7,187 nt of DNA from Cyclobacteriaceae bacterium (GTDB lineage Bacteria; Bacteroidota; Bacteroidia; Cytophagales; Cyclobacteriaceae): contig CANHCD010000098.1 in the NCBI GenBank assembly GCA_947458795.1, positions 1-7,187 of the forward strand. The letters run 5' to 3'. The position numbers were made by a program, and so were the translations under genes. Of this stretch, positions 1-6,340 are shown in pieces (position 1 is the first letter of the stretch; each line of letters opens with the position of its first letter). The notes beneath the pieces are model-generated. The model had not been told where the DNA came from. It saw only the letters and a program-made list of their open reading frames with translations, and made no database searches.

Positions 1-484
1 AGGCTATTTCACCTTTGCCATGGCCTATGCTGGGCTAAGCAACTTGGGTTGGGAAGTCCTATTCAAGCCACATGTGCTTATACCAGGATTACTGACCAGC
101 TTGATGCTCTGGGGCAATTATCCACTGACTCAAGTTTACCAGCATGGAGAAGATGCGCGTAGAGGTGACCGTACCTTGAGTTTGTTGTTGGGCATCAAGG
201 GTACCTTTATCTTTTCGGCGCTCCTATTTGCAGGGACGACCGCTGCTTTTATTTGGTATTTTCTAGACAAAGGACAGTCCCATATCGTCGGGTACTACTT
301 AGCTGCGATGGCGCCTATTGCACTCTTCTTTTTGGTTTGGATGGGATTCATCTTTCGGGAATCGGAAAAGTACGCGAGCTACAGTTGGGCCATGGGCATG
401 AACTTCCTGTCTGCGATTGCGCTCAATGCCTTTTTCATCTACTATTTCCTGGAAAACACCCAGATTCTGCAGGTGTTTAACTGA
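1..484 (+). CDS. UbiA-family prenyltransferase, C-terminal part (5' end outside window)
   Basis: The reading frame is open from the first bases of the window (GYFTFA precedes the first internal Met at position 20), so this is the C-terminal ~160 residues of a longer protein; UbiA enzymes are usually about 290-300 residues. UbiA proteins are integral membrane enzymes that transfer a prenyl chain to an aromatic or other acceptor. Counting from the Met at 20, the second Asp-rich site is seen as E44-D45-A-R-R-G-D50-R-T-L followed by LLLGIKG, matching the family pattern DxxxGD..TLp..lG that binds the prenyl diphosphate through Mg2+. Hydrophobic helices follow at about residues 20-40, 62-83, 90-112 and 122-146. 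The first Asp-rich motif lies outside the window. The substrate cannot be told from this fragment. The gene converges on the oxidoreductase at 487-1638 with 2 bp between stop codons. Confidence 0.8.
   Translation, partial: GYFTFAMAYAGLSNLGWEVLFKPHVLIPGLLTSLMLWGNYPLTQVYQHGEDARRGDRTLSLLLGIKGTFIFSALLFAGTTAAFIWYFLDKGQSHIVGYYLAAMAPIALFFLVWMGFIFRESEKYASYSWAMGMNFLSAIALNAFFIYYFLENTQILQVFN
454..478 (-). terminator. possible hairpin terminator of the oxidoreductase, inside the UbiA 3' end
   Basis: AAACACC (454-460) pairs with GGTGTTT (472-478). The loop can extend the stem with CAG/CTG (461-463 with 467-469), leaving a 2-nt bulge. Read on the - strand the hairpin lies just after the oxidoreductase stop and ends in GGTGTTTT, so it may act as a weak terminator for that gene. 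The T run is short and partly inside the stem, and the hairpin could be chance in coding sequence. Confidence 0.3.
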
Positions 485-486
485 GA

Positions 487-1638
487 TTAGAAAGGTTGAC
501 CGTGCGTATTTTTGAGTAGGGTGCGGGCCACAAAAGGTAGACGCTGGATGAGATTTCTAGCCACTACAGAACCCTTACCCGATCCAAAAAGTCCTTGAAT
601 GGCTCTTCCCACACCAAGGCGCTGGTAAAAATGGGCGTTCCAACCTTGGGTATAGCGCTGCTCCACTTCCTGCCTGGTCCTCCCTTCTCGGAGCGCTTCG
701 GTCACCAAAAACGCCGAGTGCATGGCCATGGCCATCCCATTTCCGCAGAGCGGGGTGATCAAGCCGGCCGCATCGCCTAGTAGCAGCAGATGGTTTTCTA
801 CCGGGAGCTTGCGCTCAAAATTGATTTCTGTGATCACTTCAGGCTTTTCCCAGAGAAAGGTACTATCCTCAAAAATTCGTTTGAGTACCGGATTTTTCCA
901 CAACACCGCCCGCTCCATTTCTTCAATAGATCCGTACTGTCTGAGTTGATCCCGATTGCCCAGGTAGCAAAGGTTAAACTTTCCTTCTTCGATGGCATTG
1001 AACCCGCAATAGCCTCCCTGAAAATTATGCAAGGCCACGGTATTGGCTGACCCTTCCGCCAGGACATGGTATTTGACTCCGATGTAGGGGCTTCGCTTGG
1101 TAAAAAAAGGTCGCTCTAGGACTTGATCCAGTTTGCTTCGCTTGCCGAAAGCCCCTAAAACAACCGGCACCTGCAGCACTTGGAAGTCAGAGAGTTTGAC
1201 TTCAAAGAGATCTTCCTTTTCCAGAAACTCCAGATCGGTCACGGTAGTCCCCGTCAGGAATTTTACCCCTTGCCCGGAAGCAAGTTGGTACAGCCAGAGA
1301 TCCAACTGGTACCGGCTGATTCCAAATCCACCTAGGTCTAGAGGTAGGAAAACGGATTTGCCTCGGGTGTCTGAAAACTCGAAAGTATCAATCCGGGGGA
1401 GATCCAAAAAATCTGGATAGAGGCCGTTTCGCTTCAAGAAGTCGAGGACCTCATTGGATACATATTCCCCACAAACCCGATGAAAAGGATACACTTTCTT
1501 CTCCACGAGTGTGACTGGATGTCCCTCTTTGACTAATAGCAAGGAAGCAACCAAGCCTGCAAGCCCTCCGCCTACAATCAACACCTCCTGTTTACGCTGT
1601 ATCAATGCCTTTAATTTTAGTAGGGAACCGCCTGTCAA
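487..1638 (-). CDS. FAD-dependent oxidoreductase, geranylgeranyl-reductase-like
   Basis: This is a flavin-dependent oxidoreductase with the fold shared by p-hydroxybenzoate hydroxylase and geranylgeranyl reductases. It has an N-terminal dinucleotide-binding motif VGGGLAGL (about residues 22-29) with an acidic residue, E46, at the end of the second strand. Next comes the motif F-H-R-V-C-G-E-Y-V-S (52-61), typical of the geranylgeranyl-reductase-like branch. A second FAD motif, L-L-G-D-A-A-G-L (G288-D289), is followed by the glycine-rich stretch TPLCGNGMAMAM. The length of 383 residues is normal for the family. The start is uncertain because no ATG is available: TTG at 1638 gives 383 residues, while TTG at 1605 gives 372 residues beginning MIQRKQEVLIVGGG, which looks more like the usual short N-terminus. 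Homologs reduce isoprenoid double bonds or hydroxylate/oxidise polyketide or quinone-like substrates; the exact reaction is not visible. In related Bacteroidota such genes often sit near type III polyketide synthase and methyltransferase genes (from memory, not shown here). The UbiA neighbour fits a lipid or aromatic tailoring role. Confidence 0.85.
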   Translation of the reverse strand: MTGGSLLKLKALIQRKQEVLIVGGGLAGLVASLLLVKEGHPVTLVEKKVYPFHRVCGEYVSNEVLDFLKRNGLYPDFLDLPRIDTFEFSDTRGKSVFLPLDLGGFGISRYQLDLWLYQLASGQGVKFLTGTTVTDLEFLEKEDLFEVKLSDFQVLQVPVVLGAFGKRSKLDQVLERPFFTKRSPYIGVKYHVLAEGSANTVALHNFQGGYCGFNAIEEGKFNLCYLGNRDQLRQYGSIEEMERAVLWKNPVLKRIFEDSTFLWEKPEVITEINFERKLPVENHLLLLGDAAGLITPLCGNGMAMAMHSAFLVTEALREGRTRQEVEQRYTQGWNAHFYQRLGVGRAIQGLFGSGKGSVVARNLIQRLPFVARTLLKNTHGQPF

Positions 1639-1712
1639 AAAATTAGTTTTTTCACAAGCCTAACATCCTCCTTTGGAAGTTAGTATATTTTCGAAAAAAT
1701 TAGAAACAGACT

Positions 1713-4265
1713 ATGAATACACCCTTCCCCAAGTTGCTGAGGAGAACCGCCTTTGTGCTAGGCCTTATGGGCGCTATGCTACAAGCGGAGGATTCCTTTG
1801 CACAGAAAAAAAAGAAAAAAGGTGCAGAAACACCCGCTCCTGCTGCACCAGCACCGGCCAGACCAGGTGGCCCAGGCGCTCCCGGTGCTCCTGCCAATGG
1901 ACCCAAACCCTATAAAGAAGTCATTACTGCCAAGGCAAAAACCAAGGCTGGACTTTTTAAAGTACACCAAGTAGAAGACAAATACTTCTACGAAATTCCT
2001 GATTCCCTACTCGGCAGAGACATGCTAATGGTCGTGCGTATTGCAAAAACAGCAGAAGGCATTGGCTATGGTGGAGAAAACACCACCAACATGATGGTGC
2101 GTTGGGAAAAAAATCAGGACGACATCTTGCTTAAGGTAGTTTCCTTAAACAATTATGCTGCTGATTCCTTACCTATTGCCAAGGCGGTAGAGGCTTCCAA
2201 CTTGGAGCCTATCCTTCAAAAGTTCCCCATCAAATCCAGAAAAACTGATTCTACAGGAACGGTCGTTGACGCGACGGATTTGTTTATCAAGGACAACCAA
2301 GCCTTAGGTCTAGATCGCAACAGAAGAACGCAGTACCGTGTTACCCGTTTGGACAACGAGCGCTCTTACATCCAACACATCCATACCTATCCTATCAACG
2401 TGGAGTCACGGTATGTACTTACTTATGCTGCTGCTGAGCCACCTTCCAACAGCGTAACGGGTTTGATCACTTTGGAGATGAATGCCTCCATGATCCTCCT
2501 TCCTAAAGTGCCGATGCAGCAGCGACTTGCTGATCAGCGTGTAGGCTGGTTTGCCCGTTCTTATGTAGACTACGGTGCCGATGAGCAGCGCGCTACTTCT
2601 AGAAGATACCTAGACCGTTGGAGATTGGAAGTGAAGCCAGAAGATCGCGAGAAATTTGCCCGTGGTGAATTGGTAGAGCCTGTAAAGCCTATCGTGTACT
2701 ACATTGACCCTGCTACCCCTACCAAGTGGGTGCCTTACTTAAAGCAAGGTGTGGAAGATTGGCAGAAAGGTTTTGAAGCCGCAGGATTTAAGAATGCGAT
2801 TATCGCCAAAGAAGCCCCTACCGCTGCTGAGGATCCAACCTGGAGTCCTGAAGATGCACGCTATTCCGTGATCCGCTACTTTGCCTCTGACATTCAGAAT
2901 GCTTATGGACCTCACGTATCCGATCCACGTTCCGGAGAAATCTTGGAATCCGATATCGGATGGTACCACAACGTAATGAACCTTTTGAGAAACTGGTTCT
3001 TTATCCAAACTGCTGCGATCAACCCAGACGCGAGATCCGTCAAGTTTGACGATGAGGTAATGGGTCGATTGATCCGCTTTGTATCTGCCCACGAGGTAGG
3101 ACATACGCTTGGATTGCCGCACAACTTTGCTTCTTCGGTAGCTTACCCAGTTGAAAAGTTAAGAGACGCTGCCTTCACCAAGGAATTTGGAACGGCTCCA
3201 TCCATCATGGATTACGCGAGATTCAACTACATCGCACAGCCCGAAGACAAGGGTGTGAGCTTGATGCCTGATGTAGGACCATATGACAAGTATGCGATCA
3301 TGTGGGGTTACAGACCTATTCTTGATGCTAAGAGCCCTGAAGCTGAACTTCCTACCTTGAACCAGTGGATTCTGGACAAGAAGGGTGATCCTGTGTACCG
3401 TTACGGTCGTCAGGGCAATAACTACGACCCAACTACCCAATCTGAAGATTTGGGAGACAATTCAGTAACTGCTTCCGAGTATGGAATCAAGAACTTGAAG
3501 CGTATCCTTCCCAACTTGATGGAGTGGACGGCTGAGAAAGAAAAGCCTTACAAAAATTACGAAGACCTCGAAGAAATGTATGGTCAGGTAATTGGCCAAT
3601 TTAACCGCTACATGGGCCACGTACGCAACCATGTGGGTGGAGTGACGGAAGTCTACAAGTCTGCAGGTCAGGGCGAGGCGGTCTACACGCATCAAACCAA
3701 AGAAATGCAGAAGGCGGCGGTTGCTTTTGTAAACCAGCAGCTATTCAGCACCCCAAGCTGGTTGATGGACGAAACGATCATCGCCAGAATCGAAGACTTC
3801 GGAGCGCTAGAGCGTATTCGTGGAATCCAGGTAAGTACCCTCAACGGAATTTTGGAGTGGGGTAGACTGGGTAGAATGATCGAAAACGAAGCATTGAATG
3901 GTGCTAAAGCTTACAAAATGACCGAATTGTTTGATGACTTGAGAAAAGGCATTTGGACTGAGCTTGGCGCTGGAAAAACCATCGACGTACACCGCAGAGC
4001 CTTGCAGCGTGCGCACATCGAGCGATTGGAACTTCTCTTGACTGGAAGTGTGGCTGCGCTACCTGCTCAGTTTAGAGCCTTTGCCGGTGCACAAATCAAT
4101 GCGGCACAATCTGACATTCGTCCGATGGCACGTGGAGAATTGAAAACGCTTCAAAGCCAAATCAGAGGTGCCATCGGCAGAACATCTGACCGCATGAGCA
4201 AACTTCACCTTGAGGATGCCAACGAACGCATCAACAAAATCCTGAAGGAATCTTCAGGAGAATAA
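1713..4265 (+). CDS. secreted zinc-dependent metalloprotease (DUF5118/DUF5117/DUF4953, metzincin-like)
   Basis: This is a predicted exported peptidase of 850 residues, the usual size for this Bacteroidota family. Residues 1-30 form a signal peptide (basic LLRR, hydrophobic core, cleavage likely after DSFA30). A run of five lysines (32-36) and an Ala/Pro/Gly-rich linker to about residue 64 follow. The segment from about 65 to 115 (PYKEVI...YFYEIPDSLLGRDMLMV) corresponds to DUF5118 and the region to about 310 to DUF5117. The peptidase domain begins near PIVYYIDPATP (about 326). Its zinc site is H460-E-V-G-H464-T-L-G-L-P-H470, the full metzincin motif HExxHxxGxxH, with a Met-turn S497-I-M499-D-Y. 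The C-terminal region is mostly helical, with no clear type IX secretion signal. ATG 1713 is chosen because it starts the signal peptide; the 74-bp gap before it holds TATATTTT (1684-1691), a possible -7 element without a good -33 partner. A strong terminator follows the stop, suggesting a single-gene transcript. The natural substrate is unknown. Confidence 0.9.
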   Translation: MNTPFPKLLRRTAFVLGLMGAMLQAEDSFAQKKKKKGAETPAPAAPAPARPGGPGAPGAPANGPKPYKEVITAKAKTKAGLFKVHQVEDKYFYEIPDSLLGRDMLMVVRIAKTAEGIGYGGENTTNMMVRWEKNQDDILLKVVSLNNYAADSLPIAKAVEASNLEPILQKFPIKSRKTDSTGTVVDATDLFIKDNQALGLDRNRRTQYRVTRLDNERSYIQHIHTYPINVESRYVLTYAAAEPPSNSVTGLITLEMNASMILLPKVPMQQRLADQRVGWFARSYVDYGADEQRATSRRYLDRWRLEVKPEDREKFARGELVEPVKPIVYYIDPATPTKWVPYLKQGVEDWQKGFEAAGFKNAIIAKEAPTAAEDPTWSPEDARYSVIRYFASDIQNAYGPHVSDPRSGEILESDIGWYHNVMNLLRNWFFIQTAAINPDARSVKFDDEVMGRLIRFVSAHEVGHTLGLPHNFASSVAYPVEKLRDAAFTKEFGTAPSIMDYARFNYIAQPEDKGVSLMPDVGPYDKYAIMWGYRPILDAKSPEAELPTLNQWILDKKGDPVYRYGRQGNNYDPTTQSEDLGDNSVTASEYGIKNLKRILPNLMEWTAEKEKPYKNYEDLEEMYGQVIGQFNRYMGHVRNHVGGVTEVYKSAGQGEAVYTHQTKEMQKAAVAFVNQQLFSTPSWLMDETIIARIEDFGALERIRGIQVSTLNGILEWGRLGRMIENEALNGAKAYKMTELFDDLRKGIWTELGAGKTIDVHRRALQRAHIERLELLLTGSVAALPAQFRAFAGAQINAAQSDIRPMARGELKTLQSQIRGAIGRTSDRMSKLHLEDANERINKILKESSGE

Positions 4266-4270
4266 ACTAG

Positions 4271-4299
4271 AAAGGGCGCCAAGTTGGCGCCCTTTTTTT
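4271..4299 (+). terminator. intrinsic terminator after the metalloprotease
   Basis: A perfect 11-bp stem (4271-4281 with 4285-4295; core GGGCGCC/GGCGCCC) with a 3-nt loop is followed by more T residues, giving a 7-T run in all. It starts 5 bp after the protease stop codon. It should isolate the protease from the Fur-family gene downstream. Confidence 0.92.
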
Positions 4300-4316
4300 C
4301 TCTACCTGATTTTTTG

Positions 4317-4324
4317 TTACTTTG
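4317..4324 (+). promoter_or_regulatory. possible -7 promoter element of the Fur-family gene
   Basis: TTACTTTG matches 7 of 8 positions of the Bacteroidota -7 consensus TAnnTTTG (at the six fixed positions, five match). It lies 18 bp before the ATG at 4343. No TTG is present at the right distance upstream, where the terminator T run lies. If it is real, the TTG at 4322 cannot be the start codon because it would be part of the promoter. Confidence 0.45.
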
Positions 4325-4342
4325 AATCCATCTATTGCGATC

Positions 4343-4756
4343 ATGTCTTCTACTCAGTCTATTTTACAGGCACACCACTTACGAATTACCGACTGCCGCC
4401 TGGCCATCATCCGTGAGTTTTTGGACAAAAGCGTTGCCCTTTCCCATTCGGATTTGGAGGAGACGTTAAACAAAGAGTTTGACCGCGTTACCATCTACCG
4501 AACCTTAAAAACTTTTTTGGAGAAGGACCTTATTCACAAGGTATTAGATGATAGTGGAGCTACGAAGTATGCATTTTGTACCCATGGAGAGGAAGCGCAT
4601 GCGCACAATCACGAGCATGTTCATTTCAAATGCGAAAAGTGTGAGGAAACCATCTGTCTGGAAGATATCTCCTTGCCAGCAATCCCGCTTCCCAAGGGCT
4701 TTGTGAAAAAAGAGATGAACCTACTTGTGCAGGGAATTTGCGAAAAATGTCATTGA
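4343..4756 (+). CDS. Fur-family metal-responsive transcriptional repressor
   Basis: This 137-residue protein has the size and layout of Fur/Zur/PerR regulators, which dimerise, bind DNA when loaded with metal and repress metal uptake or stress genes. The N-terminal winged helix (about 1-75) carries the recognition-helix signature D47-R-V-T-I-Y-R-T-L-K-T-F followed by DLIHKV. The C-terminal half has two CxxC pairs, C97/C100 and C133/C136, the usual structural zinc site. Between the domains is C79-T-H81 and then a strand with alternating histidines at 86, 88, 90, 92 and 94. Whether it senses iron, zinc or peroxide cannot be decided; the histidine-rich loop and DRVTIYRTLKTF motif make a Zur-like role possible. 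The ATG at 4343 is preferred over a TTG at 4322 because the latter lies in a probable promoter element. It follows the protease terminator, and its 3' end overlaps the small convergent gene by 7 bp. Confidence 0.9.
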   Translation: MSSTQSILQAHHLRITDCRLAIIREFLDKSVALSHSDLEETLNKEFDRVTIYRTLKTFLEKDLIHKVLDDSGATKYAFCTHGEEAHAHNHEHVHFKCEKCEETICLEDISLPAIPLPKGFVKKEMNLLVQGICEKCH

Positions 4757-4965
4757 AGTAATTCTGATTCTACGGGATCTTCCTCAGGCCAACTGATTCC
4801 AGGAGGCAAATCAAGTACTGGTGGCTGCTGTTCAAATTTCCCTCCGGCAGAATCATCTGAATTCCAAGATTGCCCAGGACGAGACTTGGTCCAAACCCCT
4901 AAGAAATAACTGATCACGATGTAGGCTAGTCCGCAAAGAAGAAGATCAATTAGGGTAGGGCTCAT
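4750..4965 (-). CDS. small single-helix membrane protein, unknown function
   Basis: This protein of 71 residues is not recognised as a known family. The N-terminus (MSPTLIDLLLCGLAYIVISY) forms one hydrophobic helix of about 20 residues, followed by a short basic stretch (TKSRPG). A polar tail rich in Pro, Asp, Glu and Ser runs to the end (PPVLDLPPGISWPEEDPVE). The basic side after the helix suggests an N-out/C-in topology with the acidic tail in the cytoplasm, by the positive-inside rule. Support for it being real: a well-spaced promoter lies just upstream on the same strand, it fills the gap between neighbours almost exactly, and the composition is protein-like. Its stop overlaps the end of the Fur-family gene tail to tail by 7 bp. 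No function can be assigned. Confidence 0.6.
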   Translation of the reverse strand: MSPTLIDLLLCGLAYIVISYFLGVWTKSRPGQSWNSDDSAGGKFEQQPPVLDLPPGISWPEEDPVESELLQ

Positions 4966-4978
4966 GCTATTTTTTTTG

Positions 4979-5008
4979 AAAAGATACGAGATACTCCAAA
5001 AAAATCAA
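4979..5008 (-). promoter_or_regulatory. Bacteroidota-type promoter of the small membrane protein gene
   Basis: On the - strand, TTG (5008-5006) is followed after exactly 19 nt by TATCTTTT (4986-4979), matching TAnnTTTG at all fixed positions but the last. Transcription would start near 4972, leaving a leader of only about 7 nt before the ATG at 4965. Confidence 0.55.
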
Positions 5009-5047
5009 GGCCTAGGTCCGGGAAGAACCGACTTTGAAGAGGATGTA

Positions 5048-5079
5048 TTTGCTTAATCAACGGGATAGGTGGATATTTG
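5048..5079 (+). promoter_or_regulatory. Bacteroidota-type promoter of the YcxB-like gene
   Basis: TTTG (5048-5051) is followed after 20 nt by GATATTTG (5072-5079), which matches the -7 consensus TAnnTTTG except for the first base. Transcription would start near 5086, 14 nt before the ATG at 5100. This supports the start at 5100 over earlier in-frame codons at 5034 and 5043. It is divergent from the promoter at 4979-5008. Confidence 0.6.
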
Positions 5080-5099
5080 CTCGCGAAACATTCGAAGTC

Positions 5100-5573
5100 A
5101 TGATTATCAAAACCAAAAAATACCAACTCCCCACCACCACTTACATCAAAATGGGACTCGTTTCCATCCTCAAAGAACAGTGGTGGGTCATTTTGATTGC
5201 TTTGGCAATCTGCTGTGGCTATTTCTGGATCGCTTCCCTCTGGTGGATTTTTGGAGCACTTCTCGCCTACGGATTGTATGTATTATTTTGGGCAATCCAG
5301 TTTACAGGCGTCACCCAAATGGAGCAAAACAAACCCATCTTTCAAAAGATGGCCTATGAAATAGACAGCCGCCAAATCCTAATGAAGGTAAATGCCAAGG
5401 AAGGCATGCCGGTACAGTGGAACATGATCAAGCGTGTGGAGGTGTCCAAGGATGCGTATATCCTCTACCTCTCCAAGGCACAGTTTATTCATCTTCCTTA
5501 CAAAATCTTTAACTCCGACAACGATAAAAAATTCCTAGAGGCTATTCTTAAGCGAAAGGAACTCATCAACTAA
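5100..5573 (+). CDS. YcxB-like membrane protein
   Basis: This is a membrane protein of 157 residues with the layout of the YcxB-like family (function not established). A short cytoplasmic N-terminus (MIIKTKKYQLPTTTYIKMGL) leads to two hydrophobic helices at about residues 28-45 and 47-66, separated by a very short turn. The C-terminal soluble domain (about 80-157) holds the family-typical pattern E87-I-D-S-R-Q-I-L, W107-N-M-I-K-R-V-E, YILYLSKAQFIHLPYKIF and a final helix DKKFLEAIL. Translation could be extended in frame to TTG 5034 or ATG 5043, but those codons lie upstream of or inside the probable promoter, and the sequence added does not look like part of the family. A strong terminator follows the stop. 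It probably forms a single-gene unit, divergent from the small membrane protein gene. Confidence 0.75.
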   Translation: MIIKTKKYQLPTTTYIKMGLVSILKEQWWVILIALAICCGYFWIASLWWIFGALLAYGLYVLFWAIQFTGVTQMEQNKPIFQKMAYEIDSRQILMKVNAKEGMPVQWNMIKRVEVSKDAYILYLSKAQFIHLPYKIFNSDNDKKFLEAILKRKELIN

Positions 5574-5576
5574 TCG

Positions 5577-5607
5577 AAAGCTGGCCCGTATGAGCCAGCT
5601 TTTTTTT
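5577..5607 (+). terminator. intrinsic terminator after the YcxB-like gene
   Basis: AAAGCTGGC (5577-5585) pairs with GCCAGCTTT (5594-5602) around an 8-nt loop, and an 8-T run ends the structure at 5607. It starts 3 bp after the stop codon. It also rules out the ATG at 5590, inside the hairpin, as the start of rlmH. Confidence 0.9.
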
Positions 5608-5646
5608 CTACCATTTTTTAATTCCTCACATGCAACGAACCATGCT

Positions 5647-6120
5647 ATGCAAATCAAACTTCTGGCGCTAGGTAAAACAGACAACAAAGCAATTCAAGAC
5701 CTGATCGAGGATTACAGCAGTCGACTCGGCCATTACATTCGCTTTGAATTGGAGGTAATTCCAGACCTGAAGCAGAGTAAGTCCCTCTCTGAATCCCTCC
5801 AAAAAGAAAAAGAAGGGGAGTTGATTCTCAAAAAGCTTAATTCCTCCGACGAGCTTATCCTCCTCGATGAGCGAGGAAAATCTTATACCTCCCTCGAGTA
5901 TGCTGATTTTTTACAAAAGAAAATGAATAGTGGCCTCAAGCAACTCGTGCTTGTCATTGGAGGGCCTTATGGCTTCTCAGAGGCGGTCTATGCCAGATCA
6001 AATGGGAAGATTTCGCTTTCCAAAATGACTTTTTCCCACCAAATGATTCGCCCTTTCGTGGTCGAACAGCTATACCGCGCAATGACCATTTTGCGCAATG
6101 AACCCTACCACCACGAGTAG
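5647..6120 (+). CDS. rlmH: 23S rRNA (pseudouridine(1915)-N(3))-methyltransferase RlmH
   Basis: RlmH is a small SPOUT-fold (knotted) S-adenosylmethionine-dependent enzyme that methylates pseudouridine 1915 in helix 69 of 23S rRNA on the assembled 70S ribosome. The start at 5647 gives 157 residues, the family length (about 155-159), and begins MQIKLLALGKT, the usual first strand. Conserved parts seen are L-L-D-E-R-G-K (the LDerGk motif), the SAM-binding stretch LVIGGPYGF, SLSKMTFSHQMIRPFVVEQLYRAMTI and the C-terminal P-Y-H-H-E, near the family's PYH(R/K) ending. An in-frame ATG at 5590 lies inside the preceding terminator and is rejected. No clear promoter was found in the 73 bp upstream, so expression may rely on an atypical promoter or on readthrough. 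This is a housekeeping gene and a good marker of chromosomal origin. Confidence 0.97.
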   Translation: MQIKLLALGKTDNKAIQDLIEDYSSRLGHYIRFELEVIPDLKQSKSLSESLQKEKEGELILKKLNSSDELILLDERGKSYTSLEYADFLQKKMNSGLKQLVLVIGGPYGFSEAVYARSNGKISLSKMTFSHQMIRPFVVEQLYRAMTILRNEPYHHE

Positions 6121-6183
6121 GTTTGTAAATTTTATTCGAGAATTTTTTGATCAATTAGAAGGGTTGAAGTTCATTTCACTGGG

Positions 6184-6236
6184 CTGTGGACCGTGGACTG
6201 CCTGTGAACCGTGGTTTATCGTCTGTGGACGATTTA
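6184..6236. repeat. heptad repeat block A (CYGTGGA units)
   Basis: Adjacent 7-bp units read CTGTGGA (6184), CCGTGGA (6191), then after 4 extra bases CTGTGAA (6202), CCGTGGT (6209), TTATCGT (6216), CTGTGGA (6223) and CGATTTA (6230). The shared core is CYGTGRA with a 7-bp step. Confidence 0.75.
6219..6235. repeat. 17-bp direct repeat with hairpin, copy 1
   Basis: TCGTCTGTGGACGATTT recurs without mismatch at 6358-6374. ATCGTC (6218-6223) and GACGAT (6228-6233) form a 6-bp stem around the loop TGTG. Confidence 0.9.
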
Positions 6237-6241
6237 ATTTT

Positions 6242-6283
6242 TGTCAACGGCTAACGGTGCACTGTCAACAGCCGAGTCGTGGT
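6242..6283. repeat. heptad repeat block B (TGTCAAC units)
   Basis: Six consecutive 7-bp units read TGTCAAC, GGCTAAC, GGTGCAC, TGTCAAC, AGCCGAG and TCGTGGT. Units 1 and 4 are identical. CGGCT (6248-6252) and AGCCG (6270-6274) can pair and close a larger hairpin over the block. Confidence 0.65.
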
Positions 6284-6340
6284 ATGACATGGCCTAGAAT
6301 CTTAATATAAGTACGATTATTTGATACATACCTCAATTGA

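Noticed and set aside
2739..3122. Antisense open frame of 127 codons inside the protease gene
   Set aside because: It mirrors the protease zinc-site region, has no family features and no promoter; it is a by-product of coding bias on the other strand. The same holds for antisense frames at 3159-3440, 3462-3695 and 3807-4016.
4322..4342. Upstream TTG as start of the Fur-family gene
   Set aside because: The TTG is part of a TTACTTTG -7-like element, and the ATG at 4343 gives the usual family N-terminus and length.
5034..5099. N-terminal extension of the YcxB-like protein from TTG 5034 or ATG 5043
   Set aside because: The promoter at 5048-5079 lies within it, and the added residues do not resemble the family start.
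5590..5646. N-terminal extension of RlmH from ATG 5590
   Set aside because: The codon lies in the loop of an intrinsic terminator and would make the protein 19 residues longer than the family norm.
6218..6235. TGTGGAC units as DnaA boxes or a replication origin
   Set aside because: The DnaA box is TGTGGATAA (reverse complement TTATCCACA); every unit here diverges at the last bases, and no dnaA, dnaN or other origin context is present.
6098..6310. Open frame of 70 codons after rlmH
   Set aside because: It overlaps the rlmH end, runs through the repeat array and has a Cys/Trp-rich composition produced by the TGTGGAC units.
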